IMG/VR virus record: IMGVR_UViG_3300031576_000147
Span: 1-40,355 of that record
Strand: one strand, 5' to 3'
Length of the DNA stretch: 40,355 nt
Source of the DNA: a virus
In this document: positions 36,671-40,355 of the stretch, in pieces
Layout of the letters: every line of letters begins with the position of its first letter
Position numbering within the stretch: the first letter of the stretch is position 1
Made by a program: the position numbers and the translations under genes
Notes under the pieces: generated by a model
Database searches by the model: none
What the model was told of the DNA's origin: nothing
Seen by the model: the letters and a program-made list of their open reading frames with translations, nothing else

Positions 36671-37012
36671 ATGCTTGACCCGATCTACATCGCTGAACTT
36701 GCCCGCGACGGGTACATAGAAGGCCAGACGTTCACGAAGAAACGCATCATGGGTCCGGCCGTCCTGTTCCCGGAAGAGATGGAGGTGCGCCGAGGGGGCG
36801 CGCACGGCAGCGTGAAGGGCGCGTTGTGGCTGTTGCCCAGCGCCGCGCTCATCCAAGGCGCAATCAGCGTGAAGGGCTGCACCTTCGTTGACTGCACGTT
36901 CGAAAACATCGGCTGGGCAGCCGCGGACTTGGCCAACCTGGAGAGTCAGGTGGGCTGGATGTTCGATGGCGACGACACACGGCCTCAAGTGTGGTCACCC
37001 CACAACAACTGA
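36671..37012 (+). CDS. IS passenger gene, small conserved protein, 113 aa
   Basis: ATG 36671 has AGGAG 8 bases upstream, so it is translated efficiently. The sequence RIMGPAVLFPEEMEVRRGG is followed by GALWLLPSAALIQGAISVKG and CTFVDCTFENIGWAAADLAN. The C-T-F-x-D-C-T-F strand pattern is like a short beta-helix rung and occurs in small uncharacterised proteins. It follows the previous passenger gene by 33 bases; they likely form one transcript. Confidence 0.65.
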   Translation: MLDPIYIAELARDGYIEGQTFTKKRIMGPAVLFPEEMEVRRGGAHGSVKGALWLLPSAALIQGAISVKGCTFVDCTFENIGWAAADLANLESQVGWMFDGDDTRPQVWSPHNN

Positions 37013-37079
37013 CCCTTGGCGCGACTCACCCGGATAGCGGTACACCCATCGTGAATCGGCGGGGCAAGCGGCTCATGCT

Positions 37080-37113
37080 CCGAGGCTATACGTGTAGCCA
37101 CTTTATAGTTCCC
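37080..37113. repeat. Right terminal inverted repeat of the IS
   Basis: Reads ACTTTATAGTTCCC to the element end on the plus strand, the inverse of the left end. A palindrome GGCTA-TACGTG-TAGCC lies just inside. Confidence 0.9.
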
Positions 37114-37121
37114 GCTCGAGG
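37114..37121. repeat. Target site duplication, right copy
   Basis: GCTCGAGG, identical to 34672-34679. Confidence 0.92.
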
Positions 37122-37335
37122 CGTGAGGGCACGTCGCGAAGTGGGAGCGGTGCAGGTCCATCCCCACAGGCCCGCCGGGGGCCTGCCAGACCCGGATGAG
37201 CTGGTCGCCACGGTCGGAGAAACCGAGCATCTCGACGCGGCCGCCGGGATCGATCTCGGCGTTGACGGGCATCGACTTGCCCGCTTCGGTCCGGCACCAC
37301 ACGATCGCGTGACCGCAGTTCCGGCATCGGCTCAC
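37114..37335 (-). pseudogene. Zinc-binding early protein gene cut by the IS
   Basis: ATG 37335 overlaps the helicase stop (ATGA). It encodes CRNCGHAIVWCRTEAGKSMP, then VNAEIDPGG and HRSHFATCPH, a common small phage zinc protein in which the first Cys pair and the later His/Cys cluster bind the metal. After codon 74 the frame enters the IS and stops at 36985. Without the IS the protein is 81 residues, and its TGA overlaps the GTG of the next gene. Confidence 0.88.
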
Positions 37336-38606
37336 GCGGCCTCCTTCGTGGCTTCCCGGAACCGCAGGCGCACCGGGTCGAACACGAGCGGCACCATCCC
37401 CGTCGGTCCGTGCCGGTTCTTCGCGACGATCATCTCCGCGGTGTAGGAGGCCTTGTCCACGTCACGGTGGATGAGCATCACGACGTCGCCGTCTTGTTCC
37501 AGCGCGCCCGATTCCCGCAGGTCCGCGAGGCGCGGGCGTAGGTCGGGGCGCTTCGTCGACTCACGGTTCAGCTGCGACAGCGCGAGGACGGGCACGTGCA
37601 GCTCCTGTGCCAACAGCTTGAGCGAGCGCGACACGCCGGCGAGCTGCGTGGCACGCGTCTCGTCGGCGAGCGTCGCCGGGGTCGGCAACAGCTGCAGGTA
37701 GTCGACCACTACGAGGCGGAGGTCTCGGGCCGCGAGGTCTCGGGCCGTCGTCATCACCTGCGCGATGGACGTCGCCGCGCCGACGAAGTGAAGCGGCCAC
37801 CCCTGGACGACATCTTCGCCGAGAGCTGCGATCAGGCCGCCCGTGTGCTCGGCTGAGCCCGGTCGGCCCACCAGACCCGTGCGATCGGTCACCAGACGCG
37901 TGATCACCTCGCGCCCGGTCATCTCGAGCGAGACGAACAGCACGGGGTTGCCCACGTCCAGCGCCAGGCGTGCCCAGTTGCCCGCGATCGCGGACTTGCC
38001 GACCGAGGTCCGTGCGCCGAGCACGTAAAGGCGCCCCGGCATCATCCCGCCTCCGAGGGCGCGATCGAGCCCGGCAAGGTGCGTCGGGACCGCACCGAGA
38101 CGGGCGTCGTCCTCGAGGCCTCGGAGCGTCTCGTCGACGAGCTCGGCGAGCGTCATCTCTGCGCGGGGGAGCTCGGCGCCTGCGTCACGAAGCAGCGCCT
38201 GGGCACGCGCGATGACCTCCGAGGGGTCGTCGAGCTCGGACAGCTCGTGCAGGTCGGTCCCGAGGCGCCGGACGCGGCGGAGCATCGCGAGGGAGCGGAG
38301 GTGCGTCGCGTGGCCCGGCGCGGCGCCGGCGATGCCCAGCTCGTGACGGTGCGAGAGCAGGTCCACGGCGGCGTCGGTATGGCCGGCGCGGCGGAGTTCG
38401 CGCGCGACGAGCACGGGGTCGGCCACGTCACCGCGCGCCGTCGTGGACTCGACCACAGCGAGAGCGGCGGACGCCGCGGCGTCGGAGAGATCGTCGGGGC
38501 GGACGCGGTTGAGCACATGGCCCACCACCGAGGGATCGGTGCAGCACGCGAGCACGACGCCCCACTCGAGCCCGCTGTCGGCCAGCGGCTTCACGCGGGC
38601 GTCCAT
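37332..38606 (-). CDS. dnaB: Replicative DNA helicase, DnaB-like, 424 aa
   Basis: Unwinds DNA at the replication fork. The N-terminal domain (LADSGLEWGVVLACC, PSVVGHVLNRVRPDDL) is followed by a linker and the RecA-like core: Walker A GARTSVGKSA (198-207), FVSLEMTGREVITRL, Walker B VVVDYLQLL (299-307), LALSQLNRE and the arginine-finger region ADLRESGALEQDGDVV, then IVAKNRHGPTG. It overlaps the upstream winged-helix gene (16 bases at ATG 38606; GTG 38594 overlapping the stop is an alternative). Confidence 0.93.
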   Translation of the reverse strand: MDARVKPLADSGLEWGVVLACCTDPSVVGHVLNRVRPDDLSDAAASAALAVVESTTARGDVADPVLVARELRRAGHTDAAVDLLSHRHELGIAGAAPGHATHLRSLAMLRRVRRLGTDLHELSELDDPSEVIARAQALLRDAGAELPRAEMTLAELVDETLRGLEDDARLGAVPTHLAGLDRALGGGMMPGRLYVLGARTSVGKSAIAGNWARLALDVGNPVLFVSLEMTGREVITRLVTDRTGLVGRPGSAEHTGGLIAALGEDVVQGWPLHFVGAATSIAQVMTTARDLAARDLRLVVVDYLQLLPTPATLADETRATQLAGVSRSLKLLAQELHVPVLALSQLNRESTKRPDLRPRLADLRESGALEQDGDVVMLIHRDVDKASYTAEMIVAKNRHGPTGMVPLVFDPVRLRFREATKEAA

Positions 38607-39406
38607 TCGTCGAGCGGGCGCATGTACGCCGGGAGGTCGGCCACGTTCGTCGCCTGGGAGGTCTCGTCGCCCCACAGGCGGCGGAGATCGGGGAGGTTCG
38701 TCGCGAACGAGATGACGCCCGAGGACGCGCGCCGGCGGATCGAGTCGTCGCGGTGTCGCGCCGCCCACCCGTGCAACCGGCGAAGCTCTTCGGGCTCCGC
38801 GTCGGCGAGACGAGCGAGCTTCACCGCGCGGTTGCGCCGCCCCCGGTCGGGGTGCGGCGCCGGCGGTGGCTCGCCGTAGAGGTCGACGAGCACGTCCCAG
38901 ATCTCGTCGGGCTGACGGGCATGAGATGCACTAGGGGACGTGGTGACCGGTGGTCGCACTGAAGTTCCGTCAGGAACTTCAGAACCAACTTCAAGAACCA
39001 CTTCCGTGAGGTCACCATGGCCTGTCCGTCTACCGGACGTGGTGACCGGTGGACCAGCGGACGTGGTGACCGGTGGTGACGATGCGAGGGCCAGGATCGG
39101 CGCCAGATCGTGCACCCAGCTGGACAGCTCGCCTCCTTGGCGCCGCCGCCGCGACACCCGGTTGATCACTCCCACCTCGACGAGCACCGCAACCGCTCGC
39201 CTGACCCCGCGATACGACAAGCCCGTGTCGTGGGACAAGCGGGCGAGCGAGACGTGAGTCGCACCGTCGGAGGGGTCTGCGTAGCCGGCCATGCACACGA
39301 GGACGAGGCGCTGCGCCGAGGCGCTCACCTTCGCGCCGGCGAGCGGACGGTCGGCGAGGGTCACCTCCCACGAGGCATCCATGTAGGCGAGGGCGCGCCT
39401 GGTCAC
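38591..39406 (-). CDS. Winged-helix replication protein, 271 aa
   Basis: Likely binds the phage origin and loads the helicase. The GTG start overlaps the upstream stop. Residues of about 30-95 form a helix-turn-helix of the phage initiator type (AQRLVLVCMAGYADPSDGAT, SLARLSHDTGLSYRGVRRAV, then AVLVEVGVINRVSRRRRQGG). A variable, proline- and threonine-rich linker follows, then a C-terminal helical domain (EIWDVLVDLYGEPPPAPHPD to FATNLPDLRRLWG) like DnaD or helicase-loading domains. An origin may lie within or near this gene, but no iteron set was seen. Confidence 0.75.
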   Translation of the reverse strand: MTRRALAYMDASWEVTLADRPLAGAKVSASAQRLVLVCMAGYADPSDGATHVSLARLSHDTGLSYRGVRRAVAVLVEVGVINRVSRRRRQGGELSSWVHDLAPILALASSPPVTTSAGPPVTTSGRRTGHGDLTEVVLEVGSEVPDGTSVRPPVTTSPSASHARQPDEIWDVLVDLYGEPPPAPHPDRGRRNRAVKLARLADAEPEELRRLHGWAARHRDDSIRRRASSGVISFATNLPDLRRLWGDETSQATNVADLPAYMRPLDEWTPA

Positions 39407-39714
39407 GACGCTGGACCCCCGTTCTTTTGTTTAGCCCTGACGCTCTCGCTGACGTTGGTAGCTCGGGTGGGCTTGACCGCTTGCCCGCGGTCCTCGACGC
39501 TCTGTGAGCCTCCTGTGCGCCCCAGACTCGGGATCACGCGCTGCCCGACGACACGCACGTGCCAGACGCCGTCGGTGAGCACGAGCCCGCGGCGGCGAAG
39601 CGCAGCGTCGGAGCGGCAGCGCCACCCATCGCGCCGGGACAGGTGACGGTCGTGACCGGTCACACCGCCGAACCGACGGCCGCAGTCCGAACACTCGATG
39701 GATCGGGCGCTCAT
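39403..39714 (-). CDS. FDXHR-type zinc-binding phage protein, 103 aa
   Basis: The ATG overlaps the upstream stop (ATGA). IECSDCGRRFGGVTGHDRHL has C-x2-C and a H-x2-H pair, and is followed by CRSDAALRRRGLVLTDGVWH. This corresponds to the FDXHR zinc-binding phage family, with GHDRH in place of FDxHR. The C-terminal part is basic and disordered. The role is unknown, and the family is common in actinophage early regions. Confidence 0.75.
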   Translation of the reverse strand: MSARSIECSDCGRRFGGVTGHDRHLSRRDGWRCRSDAALRRRGLVLTDGVWHVRVVGQRVIPSLGRTGGSQSVEDRGQAVKPTRATNVSESVRAKQKNGGPAS

Positions 39715-39902
39715 CGCGAACGCAGCTCCTGATCGGACGGGAAAGGGTAGGTCTCACGCTCAAGCTCGCGGATGCGCCATCTGGCAGAACGCAGGGCCTC
39801 CTGAGCCTCGGTGGCCCGCCGGGCGACGAGCACCACGCCGAGGACGAAACCGGCTAGGCCAGCCAGCATGCAGGCGAGCACGATGAGCAGCGCCGTGATC
39901 AC
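39711..39902 (-). CDS. Small membrane protein, 63 aa
   Basis: The start was chosen at GTG 39902 because it overlaps the previous stop (GTGA), with GGAGAGG 11 bases upstream; GTG 39914 is an alternative. One transmembrane helix (ALLIVLACMLAGLAGFVLGV) is followed by a charged helix (EAQEALRSARWRIRELERE). Confidence 0.65.
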   Translation of the reverse strand: MITALLIVLACMLAGLAGFVLGVVLVARRATEAQEALRSARWRIRELERETYPFPSDQELRSR

Positions 39903-39994
39903 CGAAGCGCCCACCTCTCCAGGCGCTCGAGCGCAAGGAGCAGCAGGGTGGCGGCAGCGGGGGTGGCCAGAGCCGCGAAGCGCAGCCCCGTCAT
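39899..39994 (-). CDS. Short membrane peptide, 31 aa
   Basis: ATG 39994 overlaps the stop of the repeat gene (ATGA). The sequence TGLRFAALATPAAATLLLLA is hydrophobic, with a charged end (LERLERWALR). Real expression is supported only by the overlaps on both sides. Confidence 0.5.
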   Translation of the reverse strand: MTGLRFAALATPAAATLLLLALERLERWALR

Positions 39995-40355
39995 GCTTCG
40001 GCCTCGATCAGCCGGTCGACGAGCCTGAGGGCTTCGTCCCAGGCCTCGGCGGCCCGAGCGGCGGCCTCGGCGGCCGCGGAGGACCCGGCGGCCCGAGCGG
40101 CCCAGGCGGCCCAGGCGGCCCAGGCGGAGGACCCGGCGGCCCGAGCGGCCCAGGCGGCCCAGGCGGCCCAGGCGGAGGACCCGGCGGCCCCGCCGGCCTC
40201 GGCGGCGGCCCGAGCGGCCCAGGCGGCCCCGCCGGCCTCGGCGGCGGCCCGAGCGGCCCAGGCGGCCCAGGCGACGGACCCGGCGAGCTCGCCGGCCTCG
40301 GCGGCCCCAGCGGCGGCCCAGGCGGCCCGAGCGGCCCAGGCGGCCCGAGCAGCGG
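39991..40355 (-). CDS. Trp/Ala/Arg-repeat phage protein, C-terminal part
   Basis: The 3' end of the gene that begins at 702. The repeat AAWAARAA and GSSAWAAWAAWAARAA continue, then the protein ends in AEAWDEALRLVDRLIEAEA. The stop overlaps the next start (ATGA). It joins the left part in frame only through the 126-bp identity. Confidence 0.75.
   Translation of the reverse strand, partial: AARAAWAARAAWAAAGAAEAGELAGSVAWAAWAARAAAEAGGAAWAARAAAEAGGAAGSSAWAAWAAWAARAAGSSAWAAWAAWAARAAGSSAAAEAAARAAEAWDEALRLVDRLIEAEA
40041..40355. repeat. Degenerate tandem repeats in the Ala/Trp/Arg gene (right end)
   Basis: The same GC-only repeat type as at the left end; 40230-40355 equal 21-146. Two nearly identical blocks encoding GSSAWAAWAAWAARAA lie between about 40080 and 40180. 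Confidence 0.85.

Larger units (their letters stand above)
34680..37113 (+). mobile_element. IS1595-family element with passenger genes, 2434 bp
   Basis: The element has terminal inverted repeats starting GGGAACTATAAAGT at both ends (34680 inward, and 37113 inward on the other strand) and an 8-bp target duplication. It contains a DDE transposase with zinc ribbon (34729-35685), a small antisense ORF, and two passenger genes of unknown function (35807-36637 and 36671-37012). Most IS1595 members are about 1 kb; some subgroups carry extra genes, and this one fits that larger type. It lies opposite to the early operon and inside a small zinc protein gene. Confidence 0.95.

Overview
This window looks like the essentially complete genome of a temperate, siphovirus-type phage (or excised prophage) of a high-GC Gram-positive host, probably an actinomycete. 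The evidence is the very high GC content, frequent GTG starts, near-leaderless promoter arrangements, an actinobacterial DUF3263-type protein, and an HK97-type head with a long-tail module (tape measure, frameshifted tail chaperone). The exact host cannot be named from the sequence. Positions 21-146 are identical to 40230-40355. Joining the ends on that overlap gives a circle of about 40.21 kb and makes one reading frame of 306 codons run intact across the junction, so coordinates wrap at the window ends. The repeats at the two ends are not identical beyond those 126 bases.

Layout. (1) Immunity and integration module, 2.8-5.0 kb: divergent HTH regulators (Cro-like on minus, CI-like on plus), a tyrosine integrase and a zinc-ribbon membrane protein on plus, closed by strong terminators at 5.0-5.2 kb. 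(2) Early operon, minus strand, from 2964 leftward through 1/40355 and on to about 30.5 kb. It encodes small phage proteins, a Trp/Ala/Arg repeat protein, a winged-helix replication protein, a DnaB-like helicase, many tiny zinc-binding proteins, a RAMP-like protein, a secreted lysozyme-like protein and an orphan C-terminal piece of a C5 DNA methyltransferase. Most genes overlap by ATGA, GTGA or TGATG, so translation is probably coupled. (3) Late operon, minus strand, 30.4 to 5.2 kb: small structural proteins, HNH endonuclease, terminase small and large subunits, portal, protease, capsid, connectors, major tail protein, tail chaperone with a -1 slippery site, tape measure, minor tail proteins, an M15-type peptidase, a membrane coiled-coil protein, a holin candidate and a membrane-anchored beta-helix protein.

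The early operon is interrupted by a 2434-bp IS1595-type insertion (34680-37113) flanked by an exact 8-bp target duplication. It carries a transposase, two passenger genes and a small antisense ORF. Removing the element and one duplicate restores an 81-residue zinc-binding phage protein whose stop overlaps the next start, so the insertion is recent.

No tRNA, rRNA or CRISPR array was seen. No gene-free stretch exceeds 300 bases. The longest are 5042-5223 (terminators) and 3409-3581 (hairpin over the integrase start; possible attP neighbourhood).
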